41,237 nucleotides of DNA from JARRON01 sp037383845 (GTDB taxonomy: Bacteria; Pseudomonadota; Gammaproteobacteria; Steroidobacterales; XN24). The stretch is taken from contig JARRON010000042.1 of NCBI GenBank assembly GCA_037383845.1, forward strand, positions 1 to 41,237, read 5' to 3'. The first letter of the stretch is position 1, and each line of letters begins with the position of its first letter. Shown here piece after piece: positions 17,088 through 25,230 of this stretch. The notes under the pieces are model-generated. The model had not been told where the DNA came from, did not search any database, and was given only the letters and a program-made list of their open reading frames with translations. The translations under genes were made by a program, and so were the position numbers.

Positions 17088-18922
17088 CAGGTTGTCCTCC
17101 GTGGGGTATGGGATGTGGGGCCGGGCCTCGCCAGGGGGCGCAGCTGCCGGCCCTCGGCAGTCAAGAATCGGATGAAGAACTCGAAGAGCACCAGGCGGGT
17201 GGTCTGGATGCCGACGACCAGCCCCTCCAGGGTGATGATCAGCAGGTTGCCCAGCATCATGATGATCAGTGATGCCCAGGCGGGTACGCCTTCCGCCATG
17301 CCCACCACCGCTGCCGACAGCCCGGCATGGGCGAGGGCGAAGGCACCCACCCGGACAAAGGAGACGGTGTTCACGGCCATCTGCAGCATGGACTCCACCA
17401 GCTCTCCCAGCGCTGCGGGCAGCTCCCGCAGATGGTGGGGCGACGTCAGCGCCGAGCCGGCGACGAACCAGACCATGCCCAGGATCATCAGCCACAGCAG
17501 CGGCGGATGAACGAAAGCGCCGACGAGCCCCACGTAAGCGGCCGTGAGGCCGCCACGCGTGGCCAGCCAGCGGCCGGCCCGGCGTCTCCAGAAGGACTGG
17601 AGTGCGTCGAGGAACAGGCCGAGCAGGATGATGAATACCCCGAAAGCCAGGGTCACACCCAGCACCGGCAGGGGATGGGTCAGCGGGTGCAGCCACAGGG
17701 CCGGAATGATGTCTTCCCGCGCGAACACGCTGCCGAAAGCCAGCCCGAACACCATCGCCATGAGCCCGCCGGAGACCAGCAGTCCCATCACCGGGAACCG
17801 GCGCCTCAGGACCAGGCCCGCGGCCAGCAGCACGGCGCCCTGGCCGACGTCGCCGAACATGTATCCGAACAGCAGAGGGGCGATGACGGCGACGAGACGG
17901 CTCGGATCGGCCTCCGTCGCCGCGGGCATGCCGATGAGCCGGGCGAACATCTCGAACGGGCGGATCCAGGAAGGATTCTTCAGGACGGTCGGGCTTTCCA
18001 GCCCCGGCGGCGGCTCCGTGAACCGCAGCAGATGCTTGACGTTGCCGCGGGCCATGGCGTCCTCGATGGCCATGCCGTCCGTGTCGCTGGTCCAGCCCGT
18101 AACCCACGCGAAGTGCTGCGTTACCGGAAGGCTGGGGGCCTGGCCCGCGAACCACTCCATGAGGGCCAGGTCGCCCAGAGCCCGCGCGAGGGCGTGGCGT
18201 CCGGACAGTGTTTCGAGCTCCGAGTCGATGTCCGCCCGTCGTGACCGGCAGGCCCGGATCCGCTCGCGAACCCGGTCCCGCGCCTCCGCCGGGTCGTCGG
18301 GGAGCCAGTCTGGCAGCGACAGGCGTCGTGCCTTCAGTGCGGACATCTGCCGGTCCAGAGTCTCGACCTGCGCCCGCGGGCCGATGGCCAGCACGTAGAG
18401 CGTCTCCCCCGACTGGATCCAGTGGACGATGACTGACGGCGGCACCGAGCGGACGGGGACGCCGGGGGGCATCTGGTACAGGCGCGCGCCCAGGACCGGG
18501 CCGGCCGACGCCAGGCGGCCGAGGTTGGGTAACGTCATGCCCGGCGATCCCAGGGCCTCGTCAAGCCGCGACAGCTCCGCCAGCTCCAGGTCGAGCTTCT
18601 CGGCTTCCCGGATCATCGGTTCGGCAGCCTTGCTCCAGGCGTCGAGGCGCTCCAGGGCGTCCTTCATTGCCTCCGCCGGGTCCGTCGCGTCTTCCAGGGG
18701 CGGGACCTCAGGTTCCGGCCACCACGTCGAATAGCGACGGGCCAGCTCGTCACGCGCCTCGAGGGCGCCCTCGAGTCCGGGAATCTCGATGGCTTCCTCG
18801 GGCTGGCTGTGGACCTGAAGCTCGACGCTTCCCGTGAAGGCCAGGCAGTCCAGGGCCTTGGCCAGCTGCTCCCGCGGCGTGAGCAGTTCGAACCACCGTG
18901 CCGCCTGGGGTCTCATGCCCAT
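17087..18922 (-). CDS. V-type ATPase subunit I (membrane stator, a-type)
   Basis: The static membrane subunit that forms ion half-channels against the K ring. The 611-residue protein has a soluble N-terminal half with helical coiled coil (about 1-330) and a C-terminal membrane half with about seven helices. It includes APLLFGYMFGDVGQGAVLL (the family hallmark around residues 361-379) and SFVRVGAFALAHAGLSAAVVGM near residue 540, where the essential Arg and His are expected. Two start ATGs, at 18922 and 18916, are possible. The first overlaps the upstream gene by 10 bases. Confidence 0.93.
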   Translation of the reverse strand: MGMRPQAARWFELLTPREQLAKALDCLAFTGSVELQVHSQPEEAIEIPGLEGALEARDELARRYSTWWPEPEVPPLEDATDPAEAMKDALERLDAWSKAAEPMIREAEKLDLELAELSRLDEALGSPGMTLPNLGRLASAGPVLGARLYQMPPGVPVRSVPPSVIVHWIQSGETLYVLAIGPRAQVETLDRQMSALKARRLSLPDWLPDDPAEARDRVRERIRACRSRRADIDSELETLSGRHALARALGDLALMEWFAGQAPSLPVTQHFAWVTGWTSDTDGMAIEDAMARGNVKHLLRFTEPPPGLESPTVLKNPSWIRPFEMFARLIGMPAATEADPSRLVAVIAPLLFGYMFGDVGQGAVLLAAGLVLRRRFPVMGLLVSGGLMAMVFGLAFGSVFAREDIIPALWLHPLTHPLPVLGVTLAFGVFIILLGLFLDALQSFWRRRAGRWLATRGGLTAAYVGLVGAFVHPPLLWLMILGMVWFVAGSALTSPHHLRELPAALGELVESMLQMAVNTVSFVRVGAFALAHAGLSAAVVGMAEGVPAWASLIIMMLGNLLIITLEGLVVGIQTTRLVLFEFFIRFLTAEGRQLRPLARPGPTSHTPRRTT

Positions 18923-19692
18923 GACCGGCCCTCCGGCTGGTCGGGCAGGAGGCGCCGGGCCATGACGCCGGCACGGACACGCTCCAGGTCAAGGCCGGCG
19001 ATGCCCAGGTGAACGAAGGCGGCGGTCATGCGCCCGGAGTGTCGCCGGAACTGCCTGATGAGCTGATCATGGAGCTGGAGCCTGAGGGCATTGCCGGAAT
19101 CGGTCGCCTCGGCCATGTCCCGGCGATGACTGAACACCCGGTCCAGCAGTCCCTCCAGGGCCGCGCGGTCGGCGTCCTGATCGGGCAGTCGGGTAAGCAG
19201 TTCGTCGAGCCACGCCCGGATGACCGTCGCTCCGTCGCCTGCCGTTTCGTTGAAGAACAGGGGCGCCAGGGGCGAGTCCGACAGAGCCTCCCGGCGGCGC
19301 TCCGGGTCTTCGTGGGCAAGGGGCTTCAAAACCGGGTCTGAGCGCATCCAGCGCGGAGGCGGGTTACCCCTGAGCAGGTGCTCCACGGCGGGCAGATCCG
19401 GCAGCCATTTCAGCCAGGACACGGCCGGCTTCCAGGGAGGCGGGCTCCAGCCGGACACCTCGTCCACGCAGGCCCGCCAGGCGGCGCGGAACTCCCGTTC
19501 CATGGCTTCCGGCGCGGCGTCGGGATCGACGCCTGCCACCCACCGACGCAGGCTGGTGCGCTTGATGGCATCCAGGTAATGGGCCAGGTCTGCGCTGGTC
19601 TCGGCGATGCGCCAGTCCTCGGTGCCCGGGCGGTCCCCGTGGCGGGACTGGAGCCGCGCCTGGACGTAGGCGACGCGGGGATCGTCAGCCAT
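18913..19692 (-). CDS. V-type ATPase subunit C-like protein
   Basis: A 259-residue, helix-rich soluble protein in the place where bacterial V-ATPase operons encode subunit C (AC39/d), the funnel joining the central shaft to the ring. The N-terminus YVQARLQSRHGDRPGTEDWR and LAHYLDAIKRTSLRRWV resemble the short, divergent subunit C versions of gammaproteobacterial operons. Overall similarity to the classical family is weak by eye, so the call rests mainly on position, size and overlaps: 10 bases with I and 8 with the upstream coiled-coil gene. Confidence 0.72.
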   Translation of the reverse strand: MADDPRVAYVQARLQSRHGDRPGTEDWRIAETSADLAHYLDAIKRTSLRRWVAGVDPDAAPEAMEREFRAAWRACVDEVSGWSPPPWKPAVSWLKWLPDLPAVEHLLRGNPPPRWMRSDPVLKPLAHEDPERRREALSDSPLAPLFFNETAGDGATVIRAWLDELLTRLPDQDADRAALEGLLDRVFSHRRDMAEATDSGNALRLQLHDQLIRQFRRHSGRMTAAFVHLGIAGLDLERVRAGVMARRLLPDQPEGRSWA

Positions 19693-20032
19693 GTTCCGGA
19701 CGGGTCAGCCGCGCGGCCATGCGTCGCGCCGCCTCGGTCACCGTCTCCCGGTCGGCGTCGTTCAGTTCGGTCCGGGGCGCCTGCGCCAGGGCTTCGGCCC
19801 GGATCGTGGCGATGCGCTGCTCGGAGAGCTCGTCGCAGCGCGCGTGCAGCCGGCTGATCCGGCCCGTGGCCCTGCGGGTGATACGACGCCCTTTCTCCCT
19901 GGCGGTCTCGAGGATCGCCTGGGCTTCACGGCGGCACGACTCCATGTCCTCCCGGACTGCCTGCTCGGCAGCGAGGACCTTCTCGATCGCGGCCGCTGCG
20001 TCGACGTTGCCTGTGCTATCCGGCTTCGACAT
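19685..20032 (-). CDS. V-type ATPase subunit G/H-like coiled coil (first gene of the operon)
   Basis: A 115-residue, highly charged Ala/Glu/Arg protein predicted as one long coiled coil from about 12 to 100 (AIEKVLAAEQAVREDMESCR and onward). This is the composition and length of peripheral-stalk subunits G/H that pair with E. It is the promoter-proximal gene. GAGGAGGA stands about 6 bases before the ATG at 20032. The 169-base upstream region (20033-20201) must carry the operon promoter, but I found no convincing hexamers there. Confidence 0.75.
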   Translation of the reverse strand: MSKPDSTGNVDAAAAIEKVLAAEQAVREDMESCRREAQAILETAREKGRRITRRATGRISRLHARCDELSEQRIATIRAEALAQAPRTELNDADRETVTEAARRMAARLTRPEHG

Positions 20033-20201
20033 GACTCGTCCTCCTCAACGAGGTGGACGCTGCACGACAAGTATGTGTGCTGGCACCGCGCCGCAACATC
20101 CGCATTCGCCGCAAGGCACATGCGTAAAAACGGGCTTTGAAACCGTAAGGCTCCCGCCGGTCCCTGCGGCCGGGCGGGGACCTCGCCGGCGTCGACAGGC
20201 G

Positions 20202-21264
20202 TCAGTCGGGGGAGCCGTTTTCGGGGAAACCGGAGACCTGGCCGCGGAAACGGGGCAGGGCGTCCGGGTACTCCCGCTGCAGGAAGCTGACCAGGCCCTC
20301 CCGTACCTTGCAGCGGAGTTGCCAGGCGGTCCCGGAGTCCCGCGCGCTGACCAGCGCCCTGAGCTCCAGGGTCGTTGGCCGGGTCTCGAATGCGATGACC
20401 TCCTTGACCCGCCCGTCCCAGTCTTCCTCGTCCTCCAACAGCCGGTCCAGCTCCTTTCGCAGGGCGTCGATGGGTACGGTGTAGTCGACGTGGAGGTACA
20501 CGGTGCCCAGGATTTGCGAGGTCGTCCGGGTCCAGTTGGTGAACGGCTTCTCCAGGAAATAACTGATGGGCAGGATCAGCCGTCGCTCGTCCCAGATCTT
20601 GACCACCACGTAGGTGAGCGTGATCTCTTCGATGCGCCCCCATTCGCCCTCGACCACCACCACGTCGTCGAGCCGGATCGGCTGAGTGATGGCGATCTGG
20701 AAGCCGGCGATGAGGTTGCCCAGGGTGCGCTGGGCCGCGAAGCCGAGCACGATGCTGGCGATGCCGGCGGATGCGAGCAGGCCCTGGCCGAACTGGCGGA
20801 AGCCGTCAAACTGCAGCAGGATGGCCGCGCCCGTGAGGACGACGATGATCAGGGTAAGGACCCGCCGGATGATCCGGAACTGGGTGAGGAATTTGCGGGC
20901 CCGCAGGTTGTCGGCCACGTCCATTTCCAACTCGGACGTGAGCCAACAGCAGCCCTACCAGCCCGATGATCAGGATGAGCAGGCCCTTGCGTACGGCGTC
21001 CGGCGCGGGCAGGTGCTCGGCGAGGGGCACGGCCATGTACACGCCCGCGACCGGCAGGAGCCAGGTGATCACCCGGGCCACGTGCTGGCGTACGGACTGG
21101 CCGAGCTTCGGCGCCGCGTGCCTCAGGGTGAAGCGCAAGACCAGACGTACGGCGAGGGATGCGACAAGCCCCGCGAGGGCTCCACCGGTTAGAATCAGCA
21201 GGGTCTCCAGCCAGGGGAGGCTGCCGGACCACAATCGGGCCAGGATGTCGTTGGCTGTGTCCAT
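20202..21264 (-). pseudogene. Mechanosensitive channel of the MscS family, frameshifted
   Basis: MscS channels open under membrane tension to release solutes after hypo-osmotic shock. The N-terminal part (ATG 21264 to about 20945) has the early transmembrane helices, ending LLILIIGLVGLLLA. The remainder is in another frame, from about 20945 to 20202. It has MDVADNLRARKF, the pore helix GQGLLASAGIASIVLGFAAQ, the MscS beta-domain motif TQPIRLDDVVVVEGEWGRIEEITLTYV, and the C-terminal alpha/beta region. The join near 20925-20945 also seems some residues short of related channels. A single indel or small deletion would explain it. No functional single product is encoded as written. Sequencing error is a real alternative. 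Confidence 0.82.
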
Positions 21265-21492
21265 CAGGTGTCTTCAGTCTAACAATGCTGCGCCGGCCGC
21301 ATTATGTCGCGTTGCAATGCGCGGCGTCTCCGCGCAAACTTCGGGGCATGCGGGCCTGCGGCCCGAGCTTTTTTATGAGCGGCGTCACACCCGGCGCCCC
21401 TCGTCCGGTGAGAATATCGGGATCCGTGCCCCGGTAGAGGGGCACGGACCTGTTAAACAGCGTGCAGCCAGCAGGCGCACGGGAGCGAGAGC

Positions 21493-22845
21493 ATGGCCAT
21501 TTTCCGAATCTTTCTGCTTGGCGGGATGCTGGCGCTGGCCGTCGGTTGCGGCGGCGGTGGCGGTGGCGGCGGCGGCAGTACTCCCCCGCCGTCGACGAAC
21601 ACGCCGCCGACCATCTCCGGGACACCGCCCACGTCGGTCCAGGTGGACACGAGTTACAGTTTCACGCCCACCGCCAGGGATGCCGACGGAGACACGCTCA
21701 CCTTCGCCATCACGGGCCGCCCGGGCTGGGCCAGCTTCGACACCAGCACCGGCCGGCTGAGCGGTACGCCGACGAGCACGGGCTCTTTCGGTCCCATCGT
21801 GATCTCGGTGTCCGACGGCACGGCCAGTGCCTCCCTTTCGGGCTTCAGCATCTCGGTGACCGAGGACGCACCGTCGAACACGGCGCCGACCATCTCCGGC
21901 AATCCGACCACGACGGTGCAGGTCGGCACGAGCTACAGCTTCACGCCCACCGCCAGGGACGCCGACGGCGACACCCTGACCTTCAGCATCGAGAACCAGC
22001 CCGACTGGGCCAACTTCAGCTCCACCACGGGCCGGCTGAGCGGTACGCCGACGAGTACGGGTACGTTCAGCGGCATCAGGATCTCCGTCTCGGACGGCAC
22101 GGCCAGTGCCTCCCTGCCGAGCTTCACCATCTCGGTCACCGCGGACGCGCCGGGCGCTTCCGTCGGAGGGATCTGGCTCGGCAGCATGGACTTCGCCGAT
22201 GGCACGGTGCTGCCGATTCTCGGCCTGATCTCGGAGACGGGCGAGTTCCACTGGCTGGACGACTCACAGGCCCAGCAGATCTTCGGCGTGATGCAGGTGT
22301 CCGGCAACAACCTCGTCGTTTCCGACGCCGTGTCGGCGCTGCCCCCCGGGAGCACGACCCTGGCCGGCAGCACCTACGGCTTCACGGACATGGTCGGCGC
22401 CGCCACCGAGCGGGTTAACCTGCAGGGGAACTTCCAGACCACCGGCAACGAGGGCGACGAGTTCGTTGGCACCTTCAACCTCGATTACGTCGACCTGTAT
22501 GACCGCCCGTCGTCCCTCGCGACGCTTGCGGGCAATTACGTGAGCGCCTCGGCCATCATGGACATCGACGCGACGGGAGCGATCTTCTACCAGTCCTCGG
22601 CGACCGGGTGCTCGGCCAACGGCACCGCGGAGATCATCGATGCCGACTACAACATGTACCGTATCGAGTTCGACACGATCTCCAGCTGCACAGGCGATGC
22701 TGCGGGCCGCAATGGTGCGATCATGCCGGGTCTTGCCTTCCTGGGTGATAACGGCGGTGAGACCGGCAATACCCTGTCATTCGCGATAAGCAGTGGCAAC
22801 GCCACGGATGGTTTCCTGATCTGGCGCGAAGCACTGCAGCGATAG
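21493..22845 (+). CDS. Lipoprotein with two tandem Ig-like (He_PIG/cadherin-like) repeats
   Basis: A 450-residue predicted outer-membrane or periplasmic lipoprotein. The signal peptide ends in the lipobox LAVGC (lipidated C19), followed by a run of nine glycines and a Pro/Thr linker. Two near-identical putative Ig domains occupy about residues 38-130 and 131-221, each with PTISG, SYSFTPTARDADGDTLTF, GRLSGTPTSTG and a SVSDGTASASL segment. These are calcium-binding-type cadherin-like features (DADGDTL). The C-terminal 230 residues (GGIWLGSMDFADGTVLPILGL onwards) form a beta-rich domain I do not recognise, with one possible cysteine pair. Expressed alone, with a strong terminator following. Confidence 0.82.
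   Translation: MAIFRIFLLGGMLALAVGCGGGGGGGGGSTPPPSTNTPPTISGTPPTSVQVDTSYSFTPTARDADGDTLTFAITGRPGWASFDTSTGRLSGTPTSTGSFGPIVISVSDGTASASLSGFSISVTEDAPSNTAPTISGNPTTTVQVGTSYSFTPTARDADGDTLTFSIENQPDWANFSSTTGRLSGTPTSTGTFSGIRISVSDGTASASLPSFTISVTADAPGASVGGIWLGSMDFADGTVLPILGLISETGEFHWLDDSQAQQIFGVMQVSGNNLVVSDAVSALPPGSTTLAGSTYGFTDMVGAATERVNLQGNFQTTGNEGDEFVGTFNLDYVDLYDRPSSLATLAGNYVSASAIMDIDATGAIFYQSSATGCSANGTAEIIDADYNMYRIEFDTISSCTGDAAGRNGAIMPGLAFLGDNGGETGNTLSFAISSGNATDGFLIWREALQR
21607..22164 (+). repeat. 279-bp in-frame tandem duplication encoding the Ig-like repeats
   Basis: CCGACCATCTCCGG recurs exactly 279 bases (93 codons) apart, at 21607 and 21886. Long identical blocks follow in both units, for example GGCCGGCTGAGCGGTACGCC. 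The high nucleotide identity points to a fairly recent duplication or to gene conversion. Confidence 0.8.
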
Positions 22846-22868
22846 GCCGTTCAGGGCGCTGATCCACT

Positions 22869-22901
22869 GGCCCCGGCAGCCCAGGTTGCCGGGGCCTTTT
22901 T
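22869..22901 (+). terminator. Rho-independent terminator of the Ig-like lipoprotein gene
   Basis: Perfect 10-bp stem GGCCCCGGCA / TGCCGGGGCC with an 8-base loop, then TTTTT. It lies 24 bases after the lipoprotein stop. Confidence 0.9.
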
Positions 22902-23113
22902 ACGCCCGGGTGCGGGAGACCGGGACAGGCGGACAGGCGGAAGGTTCTGTACCGGAAGCCGCTGTGCGCCGGGTCCACGGAGGTCCGTTCAAAGAAGAAA
23001 AAGCCTGCGGCTGCCGGTGGTCGTTAAGACGTCTCCCGCCACCCGGCGGGCCGGCACCGAGACGTCCGCCACATCCGTGATGCCGAGAGCGTCCGGCGAG
23101 CGTGCCGGTGCGG
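22902..23113. other. Intergenic stretch without recognised features
   Basis: Together with the flanking terminators this makes about 310 gene-free bases between the lipoprotein gene and tRNA-Val. I see no gene, repeat or promoter in it that I can support. Confidence 0.4.
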
Positions 23114-23148
23114 AAAAAGCGAAGGCCGATCCTTACGGACCGGCCTTC
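23114..23148 (-). terminator. Terminator of tRNA-Val
   Basis: On the minus strand, stem GAAGGCCG...CGGCCTTC (8 bp, 23121-23148) is followed by GCTTTTT. It lies 8 bases beyond the CCA end of tRNA-Val. Confidence 0.85.
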
Positions 23149-23155
23149 GTATGTC

Positions 23156-23230
23156 TGGTGGGCGATGCTGGGATTGAACCAGCGACCTCTCCCGTGTGAG
23201 GGGAGCGCTCTCCCGCTGAGCTAATCGCCC
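23156..23230 (-). tRNA. tRNA-Val (anticodon CAC)
   Basis: A complete 75-base cloverleaf with encoded CCA (23156-23158). The acceptor stem GGGCGAT/ATCGCCC is perfect, the D-arm contains AGCTCAGCGGGAGAGC, the anticodon stem CTCCC/GGGAG encloses loop CTCACAC (CAC at 34-36, reading GUG), and the T-loop is TTCAATC. Promoter and terminator both fit a monocistronic tRNA. Confidence 0.95.
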
Positions 23231-23242
23231 GCAAGGCGCGGA

Positions 23243-23271
23243 ATTGTAGGTAGGCCGCGGTTGGCCGTCAA
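23243..23271 (-). promoter_or_regulatory. Sigma-70 promoter of tRNA-Val
   Basis: Minus-strand TTGACG, a 17-base spacer and TACAAT, followed by a GC-rich discriminator (CCGCGCC), 12 bases from the mature 5' end. The GC-rich discriminator is typical of stringently controlled stable-RNA promoters. Confidence 0.85.
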
Positions 23272-23300
23272 TCTCGGGGTCGGCCGCCGGTGGGGCTGTT

Positions 23301-24962
23301 TCAGGCGCCTTCTCCTTCTGGCCGATGCACCACGCGGAAGTTGCCCGAGGCCTCGGATCCGTCGAGATCCGTCGCCTTGACCTTGACCTCCGTGTGCCGG
23401 CGGTCGATGCCACCGGGAACACGTCCCTGGAACGTGGCCGCCTTCGGGCTGAAGCTGAGCCACTGGGGAAGCGGTTCACCGGAGGCCAGGGTCGCCGACA
23501 GGGTCAGCATGTCGCCGGGATCCCGGTCTATGAAGGTGTCAACCGCGAGGGAGTGCTCGAAGGCATGCCCGGGCGGCGCGACCACGTCCGGGATGGCCTG
23601 GGTGAGGACCGGAGGCGTGTTGTAACCGGAACTCTTGACCAGCGAGCGATACCGCTGTCCGATCTTCCAGGCCAGCCAGATCCAGGCCAGCGCCAGGACG
23701 AAGTTGACGATGGCGAACTGCGGGATGCTCAACTGGAACCAGTTCAGCCCGATGTAGAACGCCCCGGCCTGGATCAGGTCGCCGAGGCGCCAGAAGAATG
23801 TGTCCACGGCGGTCTTGCCTTCGTATTTCTGGGCCCGGTCCAGCGGCAGATAAAGCACCTGCCGGGTGGTATTCATGACCGAGTAGTCGGTGCTGTTCTC
23901 CAGGATCTTCACCAGCTGGATGATGGAGAAGATGGGTATGAACGCCATCACGCCGTAACCCACGGCCGCGATCACCGGCAGTATCAGCAGGGCGCCGGCA
24001 ACGCCGATCCAGCGGTAGATGCGGGCGACGAGAAACGCCTGCAGTACGAATCCGAGGAGGTTCACCCAGAAGTAGAAGTTGCCGTAGAAGGACGAGATGA
24101 ACTGGCTCTCGGTTGCCCCGCCGCCGCTCGCGCGCGACTGCGCCTCGGTTTTCACGAAGTCGGCAAGGATGGTCTCGCCGGTGGTGTTGACCCAGTTCAG
24201 CAGGATGACCAGCAGGGCGATGTAGGTCAGGTACCGGTGGCGGGCCACGAGGGCGAAGCCGCCCAGCATGTTTTCCAGCTTGTCGTCGGTGGACTCGCCG
24301 CTTTCGTCCGTCTCGTCGACAGCCCGGGAATTCTCGGGGATGGCGTTCCGGGCCAGCCCGCCGAAGAGCAGAGTCGCAGCCAGCAGTATCGCCCCGACCA
24401 GCAGCACGTCGGCAGCGCTCATCCCCAGGGTGCCGGTGAGAAGCCGGGCCAGCTGGGAACCCCCGAGGGCGCCGGCCGCGGCGCCCACCATGATGAACGG
24501 AAACAGTCGCTGACCGGCCTTGACGTTGTAGGAGTCGGTGGCGAAGGCCCAGAACTGGGCCACCATCATCACGCCGAAAATGCCCACCCAGACGAAGTAG
24601 ATGAACCCGATCTCCATCCCCGAGCGGGCCATGAGCCAGAACACGACCAGGTTGGCGGCGAAGAAAGCCGTGATCCAGCGCACCAGGGTGATCTTGCTGG
24701 TATGCCGGAAAATCACCCCGTAGACCGGAATAAGGAACAGCAGCAGCAGGGCGATGGTCCCCACCGCGTAGCTGCGGACCTCGGCGCTGAACTTCACGAG
24801 AATCAGGGCTTCCCGGATGGTCTTGAGGACGTAGTAGCTGACCATCAGGAGGAAGCCGTACAGGGTGAAGATGACGAGGCTGCGTCCTTCACCCGGCCGC
24901 AGGCGCGTAAACACCGAAAGGCAGCGCTCGATGAGCGAATGCTGTTCCTGGCTCTGGGTCAT
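23301..24962 (-). CDS. ATP/ADP-carrier (NTT/Npt1)-type MFS transporter with a C-terminal cadherin-like domain
   Basis: The first 440 residues form a 12-helix carrier resembling the nucleotide transporter (TlcC/Npt) family. LYGFLLMVSYYVLKTIREAL near residue 34, WAFATDSYNVKAGQRLFPFI near 150 and VLYLPLDRAQKYEGKTAVD near 375 are family-like. Free-living bacteria have such relatives, and their substrate is not established, so nucleotide exchange is not assured here. Residues about 444-553 are a separate soluble domain with a dystroglycan-type cadherin/He_PIG pattern (FIDRDPGDMLTLSATL, LPQWLSFSPKAATFQG, KATDLDGSEASGNFRV). A transporter fused to such a domain is unusual; see findings. Start ATG 24962 has GGGAGAGG just upstream. 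Confidence 0.85.
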   Translation of the reverse strand: MTQSQEQHSLIERCLSVFTRLRPGEGRSLVIFTLYGFLLMVSYYVLKTIREALILVKFSAEVRSYAVGTIALLLLFLIPVYGVIFRHTSKITLVRWITAFFAANLVVFWLMARSGMEIGFIYFVWVGIFGVMMVAQFWAFATDSYNVKAGQRLFPFIMVGAAAGALGGSQLARLLTGTLGMSAADVLLVGAILLAATLLFGGLARNAIPENSRAVDETDESGESTDDKLENMLGGFALVARHRYLTYIALLVILLNWVNTTGETILADFVKTEAQSRASGGGATESQFISSFYGNFYFWVNLLGFVLQAFLVARIYRWIGVAGALLILPVIAAVGYGVMAFIPIFSIIQLVKILENSTDYSVMNTTRQVLYLPLDRAQKYEGKTAVDTFFWRLGDLIQAGAFYIGLNWFQLSIPQFAIVNFVLALAWIWLAWKIGQRYRSLVKSSGYNTPPVLTQAIPDVVAPPGHAFEHSLAVDTFIDRDPGDMLTLSATLASGEPLPQWLSFSPKAATFQGRVPGGIDRRHTEVKVKATDLDGSEASGNFRVVHRPEGEGA

Positions 24963-25038
24963 ACCTCTCCCTCGACGCGCATAGTACCTTTTTGGGGGCC
25001 GGACGCACGCCCGGAAACCGTGGTCCTGTCCCGGATTG

Positions 25039-25079
25039 ACTGAGATCAGTTCGCGCGGACAGCCACTTGACCCGGGTCA
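25039..25079. promoter_or_regulatory. Two short palindromes in the divergent transporter/VTT intergenic region
   Basis: ACTGA-GA-TCAGT (25039-25050) and the perfect 12-mer TGACCCGGGTCA (25068-25079) lie in the 268-base region between the divergent transporter and VTT genes. Either could be an operator. The first resembles the half-sites of the 10667-10681 palindrome but with a 2-base instead of a 3-base centre. No regulator is identifiable. Confidence 0.25.
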
Positions 25080-25230
25080 GCCCCGCACGGACCCGAGATG
25101 ATCAGGATCAGGCGCCGTTAAGCTGCGGCTGGTTGACTGACCGCCCGCCCCCTGAAAAGTAACGGTAAAATAAACGCTACCGCCGCTGCCGGCGCGAGGT
25201 CCCGGCATCCGGCCGGAAGCGAAGCACTTG

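Noticed and set aside
15000..17510. 836-residue plus-strand open frame across the V-ATPase genes
   Set aside because: It lies antisense to three well-supported genes (A, E, F and part of K) and reads as Arg/Pro/Ser-rich sequence without any domain, as expected in GC-rich DNA.
20080..20096. Second TGGCAC-like site near the start of the V-ATPase operon
   Set aside because: It is on the plus strand, pointing away from the operon, and lacks a GC at the right distance.
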